Of a stretch of 64,000 nucleotides of DNA, positions 1-8,396 are shown piece by piece. Under the pieces are notes generated by a model, which saw nothing but the letters and a program-made list of their open reading frames with translations, was not told where the DNA came from and ran no database searches. The position numbers were made by a program, and so were the translations under genes. Each line of letters starts with the position of its first letter. The first letter of the stretch is position 1. This DNA is from JAFAMS01 sp963715815 (GTDB lineage: Bacteria > Vulcanimicrobiota > Vulcanimicrobiia > Vulcanimicrobiales > Vulcanimicrobiaceae): positions 2,046,001 to 2,110,000 of the forward strand of contig OY970278.1 in assembly GCA_963715815.1 (NCBI GenBank). Reading direction: 5' to 3'.

Positions 1-56
1 GTTTGAAGCTCGGGGATGCTCAGATCCCGCATCGCTTTCAGATCGCTCTTCTTCAT
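1..56 (-). CDS. rpmC: 50S ribosomal protein L29, 5' fragment
   Basis: Only the first 18 codons are inside the window; the gene runs off the left edge. The reading begins MKKSDLKAMRDLSI, the usual L29 start in which a short basic leader precedes the first helix. Its ATG overlaps the TGA stop of rplP as ATGA, so it is probably translationally coupled. L29 binds 23S rRNA near the peptide exit tunnel. Identity rests on the short N-terminus and on its fixed place after rplP in S10-type operons. Confidence 0.85.
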   Translation of the reverse strand, partial: MKKSDLKAMRDLSIPELQ

Positions 57-478
57 ACCGTTACCGCCTCGTCGCTCCGTGCGACGATCTTGGTTGCAAT
101 CGGGAGCTTCGCGGCAGCCAATTGGAGTGCGCGGCGTCCCGTTGCGGCGTCCACGCCGGCAAGCTCAAAGAGAATCCGGCCGGGGCGAACGACCGCAACC
201 CAGCCCTCCGGATTGCCTTTCCCCGAGCCCATGCGAACTTCAGCCGGCTTTTTCGTTATAGGCTTGTCCGGGAAGACTTTGATCCAGACTTTTCCGCCAC
301 GTTTGATGTGACGCGTCAGCGCAACACGCGCAGCTTCAATCTGGCGATTTGTCATCCAGCACGGTTCGAGCGCCTTGAGACCCCAGTCGCCGAACGTTAA
401 TGTATTGCCGGTTTGCGCTTTTCCGCTCATGCGGCCACGTTGAACTTTGCGCCATTTGACGCGCTTAGGAGTCAGCAT
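53..478 (-). CDS. rplP: 50S ribosomal protein L16
   Basis: L16 (141 aa) organises the A-site region of the large subunit. The protein starts MLTPKRVKWRKVQRGRMSG and contains the conserved GxGKGNPEGWVA segment and the FELAGV motif near the C-terminus. Length matches the family. Its start lies 14 nt inside the end of rpsC, and its stop overlaps the rpmC start. It is cotranscribed in the rplC-rpmC ribosomal operon. No anomaly seen. Confidence 0.97.
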   Translation of the reverse strand: MLTPKRVKWRKVQRGRMSGKAQTGNTLTFGDWGLKALEPCWMTNRQIEAARVALTRHIKRGGKVWIKVFPDKPITKKPAEVRMGSGKGNPEGWVAVVRPGRILFELAGVDAATGRRALQLAAAKLPIATKIVARSDEAVTV

Positions 479-1496
479 TCGTGCCTCGCTCCGCTTCGTC
501 GGTCGCGGCTTCGCTCGCGATGTGTTGTACGGACGTCTGATCCGTTACACCGTGGCCGTGCTCTGCGGCTTGATCGTGCGTCTCGCCGCCGCCGTGCGCG
601 CTGGTCGCATGGAAGTGTTCGGTCGCGGGAGGGCCGTCTTCGACAGACGCGAGCGACGACGAGTCGGCTTGCGCTACTTGGAAGGCGCGCTCCATCTCCG
701 CAGCCAGCGGTGCATCGGCTGACGGATCGATCGCGTCGTTACCAAACTCATCCGGCGAGTTCGCGGTGGGCTCCGACGGGCGACGCTCGCGCCGTCCGCG
801 TCCACCACGGTCGCGCCGTTGCGGTCCTCCGCGTTCTGCACGGTCAGCCGGACGCGCTTCGGCTCGCTGCTCCGGAAGCACTTCGCCTTTGTATATCCAA
901 ACTTTTACGCCGATGCGTCCAAACGTCGTAAAGGCTTCGACGTGCGCGTAATCTATGTCGGCGCGTAGCGTGTGGAGCGGGACTTTTCCATCGAAGTTAC
1001 GCTCGGTGCGCGCGATTTCCGCGCCGCCCAAACGGCCGGAGACTTGTACTTTGATTCCGCGTGCGCCGGCCTTCATCGTGCGCATGATCGCCTGCTTCAT
1101 CGCGCGGCGGAACGCGATACGTTTCTCGAGCTGGTCGACGATGTTTTGTCCGACCAGGCGCGAGTCGAGCTCGGGGTGCTTGATCTCTCCGACGTTGACT
1201 TGGACTTGTTTCTTCGTCAGACGCTCGAGATTCTTACGAATCTCTTCGATGCCGACGCCGCGCTTGCCGATGATGATACCGGGTTTCGCGGTGTGAACGA
1301 TCACGCGCGTTTGGTTAGCGCGACGTTCGATCTCGACACGGCTGATTGCGGCAGCGCGCGTCATGCGTCCGAAGTATTTCCGGATCGCGGCGTCTTCGTG
1401 CAGCCACGCGCGATAGTTCTTTTTCTCGAACCAACGGCTGTCCCACGTCCGCGTGATCCCCAGGCGCAACCCGACGGGATGAATTTTCTGACCCAT
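465..1496 (-). CDS. rpsC: 30S ribosomal protein S3 with long C-terminal extension
   Basis: S3 (343 aa) forms part of the mRNA entry site of the small subunit. Residues 1 to about 210 are the normal core: MGQKIHPVGLRLGI start, KH domain with GxxIGKRGVGIEEI near residue 75, and the S3 C-terminal domain ending near GEVLPEQ. About 130 extra residues follow: first an Arg/Gly-rich stretch (RRDRGGRGRRERR), then an acidic, Ala/Ser/His-rich, low-complexity tail. Typical bacterial S3 is 210-240 aa. The tail-coding sequence overlaps the rplP start by 14 nt. The start ATG overlaps the rplV stop by one base. The tail looks disordered; its role is unknown. Confidence 0.96.
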   Translation of the reverse strand: MGQKIHPVGLRLGITRTWDSRWFEKKNYRAWLHEDAAIRKYFGRMTRAAAISRVEIERRANQTRVIVHTAKPGIIIGKRGVGIEEIRKNLERLTKKQVQVNVGEIKHPELDSRLVGQNIVDQLEKRIAFRRAMKQAIMRTMKAGARGIKVQVSGRLGGAEIARTERNFDGKVPLHTLRADIDYAHVEAFTTFGRIGVKVWIYKGEVLPEQRAEARPADRAERGGPQRRDRGGRGRRERRPSEPTANSPDEFGNDAIDPSADAPLAAEMERAFQVAQADSSSLASVEDGPPATEHFHATSAHGGGETHDQAAEHGHGVTDQTSVQHIASEAATDEAERGTNADS

Positions 1497-2017
1497 TATG
1501 CGTTGGCTTTCTTACGGGATGCGGTGCGCTTTTTGGGCGCAGCCTTTTTCTTACTACCTGCGGAAGCGGCAGCAGCCGGCGTAGTGCGGCGTGTTTTTTG
1601 CGCAACACTGATGACCGCGGCACCGCCCTTGCGGCGCGCGGATTGTGCCGGACGCTCGCCAACGACGATCGTGACGTGCGACATACGGCGGCGCTTGAAT
1701 GCGGCGCGGCCCTGCGCGCGCGGATCGATGCGCTTGGTGAAGCGGCCGCCCGGACCACCGTCAACCATGATGCGGCGGACATACAAGTCGTCGCCGGACA
1801 TGTTGTGATTGTTCTCGGCGTTTGCCGCGGCGCTGCGAAGAAGCTTCTCGATCGGCGCAGCCGCGAACACGCCCGCGAAACGCAACAGAACGAGCGCTTC
1901 TTTCACGCTCTTTCCGCGAATCGCATCGGCGACGCGACGAAGCTTGCGCGGCCCCACGCGCGCAAAGCGCAAATGGGCCACGGCTTCGGTACGCTCTGCA
2001 GCGGGCGTTGCGCTCAT
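1496..2017 (-). CDS. rplV: 50S ribosomal protein L22 with basic tail
   Basis: L22 (173 aa) lines the peptide exit tunnel. The core (residues about 15-120) has the RKLRRVADAIRGK start and the tunnel-loop region GGPGGRFTKRIDPRAQGRA followed by RRMSHVTIVV. It continues about 50 residues past the usual end (near 115 aa) as a Lys/Ala/Arg-rich tail (SKKKAAPKKRTASRKKANA). Its start overlaps the rpsS stop by 4 nt. The basic tail probably adds rRNA contacts; this is inference. Confidence 0.96.
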   Translation of the reverse strand: MSATPAAERTEAVAHLRFARVGPRKLRRVADAIRGKSVKEALVLLRFAGVFAAAPIEKLLRSAAANAENNHNMSGDDLYVRRIMVDGGPGGRFTKRIDPRAQGRAAFKRRRMSHVTIVVGERPAQSARRKGGAAVISVAQKTRRTTPAAAASAGSKKKAAPKKRTASRKKANA

Positions 2018-2298
2018 GGTTTCACCGCAGTTTTCTCACCTGCACCGCCGTGCGCGCGGAAAATGCGAGTCGGCGCGAACTCACCGAGCTTGTGTCCGAC
2101 CATGTTCTCGGTGACGAAGACCGGGATGTGCGTCTTGCCGTTGTGGACTGAGATCGTGTGCCCGACCATCATCGGGATAATCGTCGAAGCCCGCGACCAG
2201 GTCCGAATGACGCGCTTTTCGCGTGACGCATTCAGCTTCTCGACCTTCGCAACCAAATGATCCGCAACGTACGGACCTTTCTTGAGAGAACGACTCAC
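2014..2298 (-). CDS. rpsS: 30S ribosomal protein S19
   Basis: S19 (94 aa) binds the head of 16S rRNA with S13. It begins MSRSLKKGPYVADHL and has the conserved TWSRASTIIPMMVGHTI and VYNG-like VHNGKTHIPVFVTE motifs, followed by MVGHKLGEFAPTR. Length is typical. It lies one base from rplB and overlaps rplV by 4 nt. Confidence 0.98.
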   Translation of the reverse strand: MSRSLKKGPYVADHLVAKVEKLNASREKRVIRTWSRASTIIPMMVGHTISVHNGKTHIPVFVTENMVGHKLGEFAPTRIFRAHGGAGEKTAVKP

Positions 2299-2299
2299 G

Positions 2300-3124
2300 T
2301 TACTTGCTCCGCTTCCGAACGATCATTTTGTTGGTCCGCTTGTTGCGACGCGTCTTTTTGCCCATCGTCATCTGACCCCACGGCGTCGTCGGCGGACGGC
2401 CTGAAGTAGAACGCGCTTCACCACCGCCATGCGGATGGTCGACCGGGTTCATTGCGATACCGCGAACGTGCGGACGCTTTCCGAGATGCCGCTGACGGCC
2501 CGCGTAACCGATGATCTCGTTTTCGTGCTCGACATTACCGAGCTGCCCGATCGTGGCGCGGCAGAGCATGGCAATCTTGCGGACTTCACCGGACGGCATG
2601 CGCACCTGCGCGTACTCGCCTTCTTTTGCCATTAGCTGCGCTGCGGCACCAGCGGTGCGCACGAGCTTACCGCCCTGTCCAGGACGCAGCTCGACGTTAT
2701 GCACGACGGTGCCTTCCGGGATGTTCGCAAGCGGCAACGTGTTGCCGATCTTGATGTCCGCATTCGGACCCGACTCGACGACGTCGCCAACCTTGATTCC
2801 CGCCGGCGCCAAGATGTAGCGCTTCTCACCGTCGCGATAGTGCAAGAGCGCGATGTGGGCGGAGCGGTTCGGATCGTATTCGATCGCGGCAACTTTGGCC
2901 GGGATCGCGTCTTTCGCACGCTTGAAGTCGATAATGCGATATTGACGGCGCGTTCCACCACCACGATGACGCACGGTAATGTGACCGTTGAAGTTACGGC
3001 CCGAGTTCTTCTTACGGACCTCGATCAGCGAACGTTCCGGAGCTTTCTTCGTGAGATCGGAAAGATCGAGCACGGTCGTGAAGCGTCGCGCGGGGCTGGT
3101 CGGCTTAAATTTCTTAACTGGCAT
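2300..3124 (-). CDS. rplB: 50S ribosomal protein L2
   Basis: L2 (274 aa) is a core 23S rRNA-binding protein near the peptidyl-transferase centre. I place the start at 3124 (MPVKKFKPTSPARRF), the universal L2 N-terminus, instead of an upstream in-frame ATG that would run into rplW. Conserved elements are GRNFNGHITVRHRGGG near residue 35 and the C-terminal NPVDHPHGGGEAR loop. The end KTRRNKRTNKMIVRKR is typical. Spacing to rplW is 4 nt. Confidence 0.98.
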   Translation of the reverse strand: MPVKKFKPTSPARRFTTVLDLSDLTKKAPERSLIEVRKKNSGRNFNGHITVRHRGGGTRRQYRIIDFKRAKDAIPAKVAAIEYDPNRSAHIALLHYRDGEKRYILAPAGIKVGDVVESGPNADIKIGNTLPLANIPEGTVVHNVELRPGQGGKLVRTAGAAAQLMAKEGEYAQVRMPSGEVRKIAMLCRATIGQLGNVEHENEIIGYAGRQRHLGKRPHVRGIAMNPVDHPHGGGEARSTSGRPPTTPWGQMTMGKKTRRNKRTNKMIVRKRSK

Positions 3125-3128
3125 CTTC

Positions 3129-3437
3129 CTATTGCTCGAAGTAGTTGACGCCGCCCAGTTCGATTTTTTGCCCGGGCGCGATAGTGATGATGGCCTTTTT
3201 CCAATTGGCCGTACGGCCTTCGGTCCGCACGCCGCGGCGCGCAAACGATTTGTGCTTGCCGCCAACCGCGATGGTGTTCACCTTACGAACCGTCACGCCG
3301 AAGATTTCCTCGACGGCTTTCCGGATCTGCGTTTTGGTCGCGTGCGGATGAACTTCGAAGGTATATTGCTGCGTCACGGTCCCCGTCATCGATTTTTCCG
3401 TGATGAGCGGCGCGATGATGACGTCTCTTGCGACCAT
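3129..3437 (-). CDS. rplW: 50S ribosomal protein L23
   Basis: L23 (102 aa) sits at the tunnel exit and docks trigger factor and SRP. The start at 3437 gives MVARDVIIAPLITEKSM, the family signature, and its ATG overlaps the rplD TAA as TAATG. A longer in-frame reading exists upstream but lies wholly inside rplD and has no L23-like sequence. The conserved VNTIAVGGKHKSFAR region precedes the end. Confidence 0.97.
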   Translation of the reverse strand: MVARDVIIAPLITEKSMTGTVTQQYTFEVHPHATKTQIRKAVEEIFGVTVRKVNTIAVGGKHKSFARRGVRTEGRTANWKKAIITIAPGQKIELGGVNYFEQ

Positions 3438-4069
3438 TACTCGACTCCCCCGAGCGCTGCGCTCAACTTGTCGAACGCGGCTTGTGTGAAGATCAGTCGC
3501 GCACATCCGATCACGTCGGTAACGTCGAGCGATCCTGAATGCGTGATGCCGAGCTTGCGGAGGTTCGCGCCGGCGCGCTGCAAGCGCGCTCCGACGTTCT
3601 GCTCGTGCTGTTCGAAGACGACGAGCGTGCGCGGGCCGGTCTTCGCCGCTTTCGCGCTCCCGAATAGCAACACGGCCAGATCGGCAGTTTTGTCGGTTAC
3701 GAGCGCCGCTGGATCGAGTATCGAGACGGCGGCATTCTTGAAGCGATCGGCAAGCGCAGCTGCGAGCGCAAGCCGGCGCTCTTTCTTGTTTAGATCGGTT
3801 TCGAACGAACGCGGCTGCGGTCCGAAGACGACGCCGCCATGACGCCACTGCGGCGAACGAATCGAGCCTTGACGCGCGCGGCCCGTACCTTTTTGGCGCC
3901 ACGGTTTGCGGCCACCGCCGCGGACTTCGTCGCGCTTCTTCGTCGATGCCGTTCCGGCACGATCGTTGGATTGCTCGCGGAAGATCGCGCGAAAGATCGC
4001 GTTTCCTTTATATGCAAGGCTCTCGTCGAGGAGTGCCTTCGGGGTTTTGGCTGGTGCAAGTGCGGCCAT
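3437..4069 (-). CDS. rplD: 50S ribosomal protein L4
   Basis: L4 (210 aa) binds 23S rRNA and extends a loop into the exit tunnel. The loop is clear at residues about 45-85: RGGGRKPWRQKGTGRARQGS followed by RSPQWRHGGVVFGP. The Rossmann-like globular part follows. Its ATG overlaps the rplC stop by one base. The length is normal. Confidence 0.97.
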   Translation of the reverse strand: MAALAPAKTPKALLDESLAYKGNAIFRAIFREQSNDRAGTASTKKRDEVRGGGRKPWRQKGTGRARQGSIRSPQWRHGGVVFGPQPRSFETDLNKKERRLALAAALADRFKNAAVSILDPAALVTDKTADLAVLLFGSAKAAKTGPRTLVVFEQHEQNVGARLQRAGANLRKLGITHSGSLDVTDVIGCARLIFTQAAFDKLSAALGGVE

Positions 4070-4689
4070 TAGTGTTTCACCGCTTGCCGCACGATGACGA
4101 CGCCGTTGATCGGGCCGGGGACCGCTCCGCGCACGAGCAGCAAGTTGCGCTCCGTGTCCGCGCGGACGATCTCGAGATTTTGAGTTGTCGTCGTGTCGAC
4201 GCCGTAATGTCCTGGACGGTGGCTTCCGCGCACCGTGTGTCCGGCGTTCGTGTCGCCATTCGAAGCGGGTTGACGATGAATCATCGAGCCGTGGCTAGCT
4301 CCGCCGCCGCTAAAGTTCCAGCGTTTGATGCCGCCTGAGAAGCCATGCCCCTTCGAGATGCCGACGATGTCGACGCGATCGCCGGGCGTGAACCCGTCAA
4401 CCGTAACAGTCTGTCCGACTTCCGCTCCGTCGATGTTGGTGCGAAACTCACGCACCACACGCCGCGGGTCGACGCCGTTCTTCTTGAAATGCCCCTCGAG
4501 AGCGCGCGTCAGCGAACGCTTGCGAACGTCGCCAAAGCCGAGCGCAACGGCGTCATACCCGTCATGCTCCTTGGTCTTGCGCTGCACGATCGTGCACGGA
4601 CCGGCCTCGATGACGGTAACGCCAACTGAACGGCCGTCCTCGGTGAAGACGCTCGTCATGCCTACTTTTCGTCCGATGATGTTTTTCAC
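4069..4689 (-). CDS. rplC: 50S ribosomal protein L3
   Basis: L3 (206 aa) is an early-assembly 23S rRNA protein. It starts with GTG at 4689 and reads KNIIGRKVGMTSVFTEDG, the L3 signature. The GKGHGFSGGIKRWNF loop and the GSHRPG segment are present. It is the first gene of this ribosomal operon. rpsJ, which normally precedes it, is 4.2 kb away, and a strong promoter lies about 100 bp upstream. The ribosome binding site is weak (GCGGAAA-like). Confidence 0.97.
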   Translation of the reverse strand: MKNIIGRKVGMTSVFTEDGRSVGVTVIEAGPCTIVQRKTKEHDGYDAVALGFGDVRKRSLTRALEGHFKKNGVDPRRVVREFRTNIDGAEVGQTVTVDGFTPGDRVDIVGISKGHGFSGGIKRWNFSGGGASHGSMIHRQPASNGDTNAGHTVRGSHRPGHYGVDTTTTQNLEIVRADTERNLLLVRGAVPGPINGVVIVRQAVKH

Positions 4690-4787
4690 AAGTTTCCGCT
4701 TCTTAAGACCACGGTGCCTGGCGTTTCGCTATTATTCTTCGTCGCCCAACGCAAAGAAACGCGGGCGACCTGGACCGCAACCGTAGC

Positions 4788-4816
4788 AGTATACCGGAGC
4801 GCCCCATGAGGGTCAA
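4788..4816 (-). promoter_or_regulatory. sigma-70 promoter of the rplC operon
   Basis: On the minus strand a TTGACC -35 box (4811-4816) and a TATACT -10 box (4788-4793) are separated by exactly 17 bp. Transcription would begin near 4781, giving a leader of about 90 nt before the rplC GTG. It explains how rplC onward is expressed after being split from rpsJ. The same TTGACC/17 bp architecture recurs before rpsL. Confidence 0.85.
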
Positions 4817-4834
4817 GCGCCGAAAATGCCGGGG

Positions 4835-4863
4835 TTAACCCCACCTCGAAAAGCGGGTACAGT
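4835..4863 (+). promoter_or_regulatory. possible promoter for the RsbW-like ATPase
   Basis: TTAACC (4835-4840) and TACAGT (4858-4863) are spaced by 17 bp and point rightward. Transcription from here would start at or just before the ATG at 4873, giving a leaderless or nearly leaderless mRNA. No Shine-Dalgarno sequence precedes that ATG, which fits. Both boxes match consensus only partly. Confidence 0.3.
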
Positions 4864-4872
4864 GGCTAGACG

Positions 4873-5286
4873 ATGTTCGAGCTGGAATTAGATGCCTGCG
4901 ACGCCCGCGCCGGACGAGCAGCCCGGGCCGCCTTGGTCGCGTACCTTCAGCGTGAGGCGACCGGGAAAGTGCCACCCGAGGGCGTCGTCGAGGTGATTTT
5001 CACCGAGCTGGTTGCGAACGTGTGCAAGCACGGGGGCCACTGGGCGAAGACATCCGTATCCTGGCGCAACGACGGGCGGCCCGTACTCGCGGTTCGGGAC
5101 CATGGGCCGGGATTTGACATGTCCCTCTGGCAGCCGCCGAGCGACCTCTCCGAAGGCGGCCGGGGTCTCCTGATCGCCAGCGCCTTGGCCGACGACTTTT
5201 CGATTCGCTCCGAGAAACCGGGCAGGGGATGCTGCATCGAAGCCGTCCTCCCTGCCCTCAGAGTTCCGCCAGGCGAAGTCGCGTGA
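4873..5286 (+). CDS. RsbW-like anti-sigma / histidine-kinase-fold ATPase
   Basis: A single-domain GHKL ATPase (137 aa) of the HATPase_c_2 type, related to anti-sigma factors such as RsbW/SpoIIAB. The N-box is FTELVANVCKHG (about residues 43-54). The G1 box is RDHGPGFD and the G2 box GGRGLLIA. No kinase dimerisation or receiver domain is present. RsbW proteins bind a sigma factor or phosphorylate an STAS antagonist; neither partner is adjacent. It lies divergent to the rplC operon and 4 nt before pncA. The target is unknown. Confidence 0.8.
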   Translation: MFELELDACDARAGRAARAALVAYLQREATGKVPPEGVVEVIFTELVANVCKHGGHWAKTSVSWRNDGRPVLAVRDHGPGFDMSLWQPPSDLSEGGRGLLIASALADDFSIRSEKPGRGCCIEAVLPALRVPPGEVA

Positions 5287-5290
5287 CGGC

Positions 5291-5851
5291 GTGACGGTCG
5301 GCGCACATGACGCGCTGATTGTCGTCGACCTTCAAAACGATTTTCTTCCGGGGGGCAGTCTCGCCGTGACTGGCGGCGATCGTGTCATTGCGCCGATCAA
5401 TACATTGATGCCGAAGTTCTCAGCCGTGTATGCAACGCGCGATTGGCATCCACGCGAGCATCGCTTCTTCCAACGTTACGGCGGGCCGTGGCCCGATCAT
5501 TGCATTGCCGGAACGCCCGGCGCCGAGTTCGATGCGCGACTCGTACGTCGATACGTTGACGTCGTGATCTCGAAAGGCGTCGATCCGCAAACTGACGGCT
5601 ATTCAGGTTTCGCTGCAACCGAGCTCGAGGACGACCTGCGTACCCGCGGCGTAGAACGAGTCTTCGTGTGCGGCCTTGCGACCGACTATTGTGTCAAGGC
5701 AACGGCAATCGATGCAAAGCGCGCCGGTTTCGAGGTCTTCGTAATCGCGGATGCAATCGCCGCGGTCAATCTCGATCCCGGTGACGAAGCGCGTGCGCTC
5801 GATGAGCTACGCTCGGCCGGCATCGAACTCATCGAAAGCACGAGCATATAG
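5291..5851 (+). CDS. pncA: nicotinamidase (isochorismatase fold)
   Basis: Hydrolyses nicotinamide to nicotinate and ammonia in NAD salvage. The 186-aa protein starts with GTG and has the catalytic triad of the family: Asp in VVDLQNDFLPGG (residue about 12), Lys in VISKGVDPQTDGYSGF, and Cys in GLATDYCVKATAIDA. The metal-site D/H residues in TRDWHPREH are present. It ends in ATATAG, overlapping the probable beginning of the transporter gene. The pairing suggests uptake and deamidation of a pyridine or nucleobase. Confidence 0.92.
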   Translation: MTVGAHDALIVVDLQNDFLPGGSLAVTGGDRVIAPINTLMPKFSAVYATRDWHPREHRFFQRYGGPWPDHCIAGTPGAEFDARLVRRYVDVVISKGVDPQTDGYSGFAATELEDDLRTRGVERVFVCGLATDYCVKATAIDAKRAGFEVFVIADAIAAVNLDPGDEARALDELRSAGIELIESTSI

Positions 5852-7215
5852 CCGCCTCGAGCCGTTACGGCAGCCGTCTCGTCGAAATCGAGCCGTTCGG
5901 CATCGAACCGATCGCGCCCGAAGAACGGCACGGCAAACCTCGCGATCTCTTCGGACTTTGGTTTGCTGCAAATGCCGAGACGGCGACCTGGTCGATCGGC
6001 ATTCTTGCACTCGCGTTGTACGGAACGACGCTGCCGGCCGCAATTGCCGGAATCGTGGCCGGCAACGTCTTCGGCTATGCGATTCTCGCGCTTCTTTCGA
6101 CGCTCGGACCCCGATACGGCTTGCCGCAAATGATGCAGTCACGCCTTGCGTTTGGAATACTCGGGAACATTCTTCCGGCGGGCCTGGCGTTTCTCGCCGG
6201 TGTTGGATGGTTCGCGGTCAACTGCGTTCTCGGCGCGTATGCGCTGGGAACACTTGCTCATCTACCATACCTTCCCGCACTCTGCATCATGCTTGCGATT
6301 CAAGTTGCCATTGTCGTGTACGGCTACAACATGCTCGCGGCATTCGAACGCATCACGGCCTTTGCGTTGCTAGCCGGCTTCTGCGTTCTCGGTGCCGCGA
6401 CGATACGACACGCCGAGTGGCGCGCACCCTTCAACGTGCACGCACCCCTATCGCAAGGCGGCGAGATAGCCGGTACCGTTATGGCGTTCGCGCTCGCCTT
6501 CTCGTACGTGATCGGTTGGGCGCCGGCTGCTTCCGATTACTCGCGCTATCTTCCACAGAATGCGAATCGACGCTCGATCTGGGCCTGGGTATTTCTTGGC
6601 GGCTTCATCCCGAGCACGATCCTCGAAGTAATGGGAGCCGCGACGGTTACCGCGCTGCCCGGAATCGACTTGAGCGCAATGCAACCGACTGCGGCAATTC
6701 CGCTCTTGCTCGGAGGTGAGCCGGCAGTCGCGTTCGGGCTCTTGACGATCGTACTCGGAACGTTGACGGCGAACTGCTTGAATCTCTACTCCGGCGCGCT
6801 CAGCGCTCTGGCAGCCGGCATTCGCGTTCCGCGCTGGTTGGCCGCCGTTGCAATCGGAACGGTCGGCGGCGCGCTCGCAATGCTTGGCTCGCAGCCGCAA
6901 CAAACCGCGCAGATTTACACGAACTTTTTGCTGTTGCTCGCGACCTGGGCGGCGCCGTGGACCGGCGTCATCATCGTGGAGTGGTGGCAGACCCGTTCCA
7001 TGCCCCCCGATTCCGCGCGCGCCTTTGCGTTACGACCACTTGTGCGCAGCGGATGCCTGGCATGGATCGCAGGCATCGTCGCGTCAATTCCATTTCTGGA
7101 CCAGGCATGGTTCACCGGGTGGTTCGCGCGCGCCAACCCGCAACTCGGCGACATCTCTTATGAAATCGGCATGCTCGCCGCAGGCGGCGCCATGCTGATT
7201 TTTAGAAGGCGTTGA
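5848..7215 (+). CDS. NCS1-family purine/cytosine permease-like transporter
   Basis: A multi-pass inner-membrane symporter of the nucleobase:cation symporter-1 family, with the signature ASDYSRYLP. The conserved N-terminus (RLVEIEPFGIEPIAPEERHG, then RDLFGLWFAAN) is encoded upstream of the first usable TTG at 6016. No ATG, GTG or TTG occurs in that stretch. The only plausible initiation point is ATA at 5848, overlapping the pncA stop as ATAG. Starting at 6016 would remove transmembrane helix 1. I therefore annotate from 5848, giving about 455 residues. The substrate is likely a nucleobase or, from pncA, a pyridine. The 3' end overlaps gcdH by 14 bp, convergently. Confidence 0.8.
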   Translation: MAASSRYGSRLVEIEPFGIEPIAPEERHGKPRDLFGLWFAANAETATWSIGILALALYGTTLPAAIAGIVAGNVFGYAILALLSTLGPRYGLPQMMQSRLAFGILGNILPAGLAFLAGVGWFAVNCVLGAYALGTLAHLPYLPALCIMLAIQVAIVVYGYNMLAAFERITAFALLAGFCVLGAATIRHAEWRAPFNVHAPLSQGGEIAGTVMAFALAFSYVIGWAPAASDYSRYLPQNANRRSIWAWVFLGGFIPSTILEVMGAATVTALPGIDLSAMQPTAAIPLLLGGEPAVAFGLLTIVLGTLTANCLNLYSGALSALAAGIRVPRWLAAVAIGTVGGALAMLGSQPQQTAQIYTNFLLLLATWAAPWTGVIIVEWWQTRSMPPDSARAFALRPLVRSGCLAWIAGIVASIPFLDQAWFTGWFARANPQLGDISYEIGMLAAGGAMLIFRRR

Positions 7216-8386
7216 ACCCCGTCACGGCTTGACCCAAGATCAGCCCGTGCACGTCGTGCGTCCCTTCGTACGTGTAGACCGATTCCAGGTTTGCCATATG
7301 ACGCATCGGACTGTACTCGGCGAGAATGCCGTTTGCGCCAAGCATTCGGCGCGCGGTGCGCGCGACGTCGCAGGCCATGTCGACGTTGTTGCGTTTCGCT
7401 AAACTGACTTGCTGCGGAGTATACGTTCCGGCATCTTTGAGACGGGCCAGGTGATACGCAATCAGCTGCGCGCCGGTTATGGCGGTCAACATCTCGGCGA
7501 GCTTTTCTTGTTGAAGCTGCTTTGCGCCCAGCGGGACGCCGAAGACTTCGCGCGTCTTACTGTATTCGACCGCCTGCTCGAAGCACGCCATAGCCGCGCC
7601 GATCGCGCCCCACGCGATTCCGTAGCGTGCTTGCGTCAGACACATGAGCGGTGATTTAAGCCCGCCGGTCTCCGGGAGAACCGCGTCGTCCGAGAGTTCG
7701 ACCTCGTCGAAAACAAGTTCGCTCGTATCTGAAGCGCGTAAAGAATGCTTGCCCTTCTGATCGCGCGCGCTAAAACCGCGCATCCCGCGTTCAACGAGAA
7801 ATCCACGTATGCTAGACTCATCACCGTCATCCGTTTTCGCCCACACGACCGCAACGTCGGCGCGCGAACCGTTCGTGATCCACATCTTCGAACCCGAGAG
7901 AATCCACGAGCCGCCCTTGCGGCGTGCGCGCGTCAGCATACCGGCTGGATTCGATCCGTAGTCAGGTTCGGTCAGGCCGAAGCAGCCGATCTTCTCACCC
8001 TTAGCGAGCGCCGGCAGCCAACGGCGGCGCTGCTCTTCGCTGCCGAATGTGTAGATCGGATACATCACGAGCGCACCTTGCACGCTCGCGAACGAACGCA
8101 GACCCGAATCACCGCGCTCGAGTTCTTGCATGCACAAGCCGTACGCAACGTTGTCGAGTCCTGCGCAACCGTATTCTTCCGGTAGCGTTGCGCCGAAGAC
8201 ACCGAGCGCCGCGAGCTCCGGCGTAAGCTCGCTCGGGAAACGTCCCTCGAGCCATGCCGCATCGATCATCGGAGCGACACGCTCGTCCACAAAATCGCGG
8301 ATCGTATCGCGGATCTGACGCTGCTCGGGCGTCAGGAACGAATCAATATTGTAGAAGTCTATCGGCCGAGTTCGCGTCGCTTGCAT
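7202..8386 (-). CDS. gcdH: glutaryl-CoA dehydrogenase-like acyl-CoA dehydrogenase
   Basis: A FAD-dependent acyl-CoA dehydrogenase (394 aa). The C-terminal TYEGTHDVHGLILGQAVTG closely matches glutaryl-CoA dehydrogenases, and the Glu of YEGTHD is their catalytic base. FAD- and substrate-binding motifs FGLTEPDYGSNP and GSKMWITNG are present. Glutaryl-CoA dehydrogenase forms crotonyl-CoA and CO2 in lysine and aromatic degradation. It follows the SRPBCC gene by 10 bp. No electron-transfer flavoprotein or other pathway gene is nearby. A general acyl-CoA dehydrogenase role is the alternative. Confidence 0.85.
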   Translation of the reverse strand: MQATRTRPIDFYNIDSFLTPEQRQIRDTIRDFVDERVAPMIDAAWLEGRFPSELTPELAALGVFGATLPEEYGCAGLDNVAYGLCMQELERGDSGLRSFASVQGALVMYPIYTFGSEEQRRRWLPALAKGEKIGCFGLTEPDYGSNPAGMLTRARRKGGSWILSGSKMWITNGSRADVAVVWAKTDDGDESSIRGFLVERGMRGFSARDQKGKHSLRASDTSELVFDEVELSDDAVLPETGGLKSPLMCLTQARYGIAWGAIGAAMACFEQAVEYSKTREVFGVPLGAKQLQQEKLAEMLTAITGAQLIAYHLARLKDAGTYTPQQVSLAKRNNVDMACDVARTARRMLGANGILAEYSPMRHMANLESVYTYEGTHDVHGLILGQAVTGFNAF

Positions 8387-8396
8387 TTGCGAGGTT

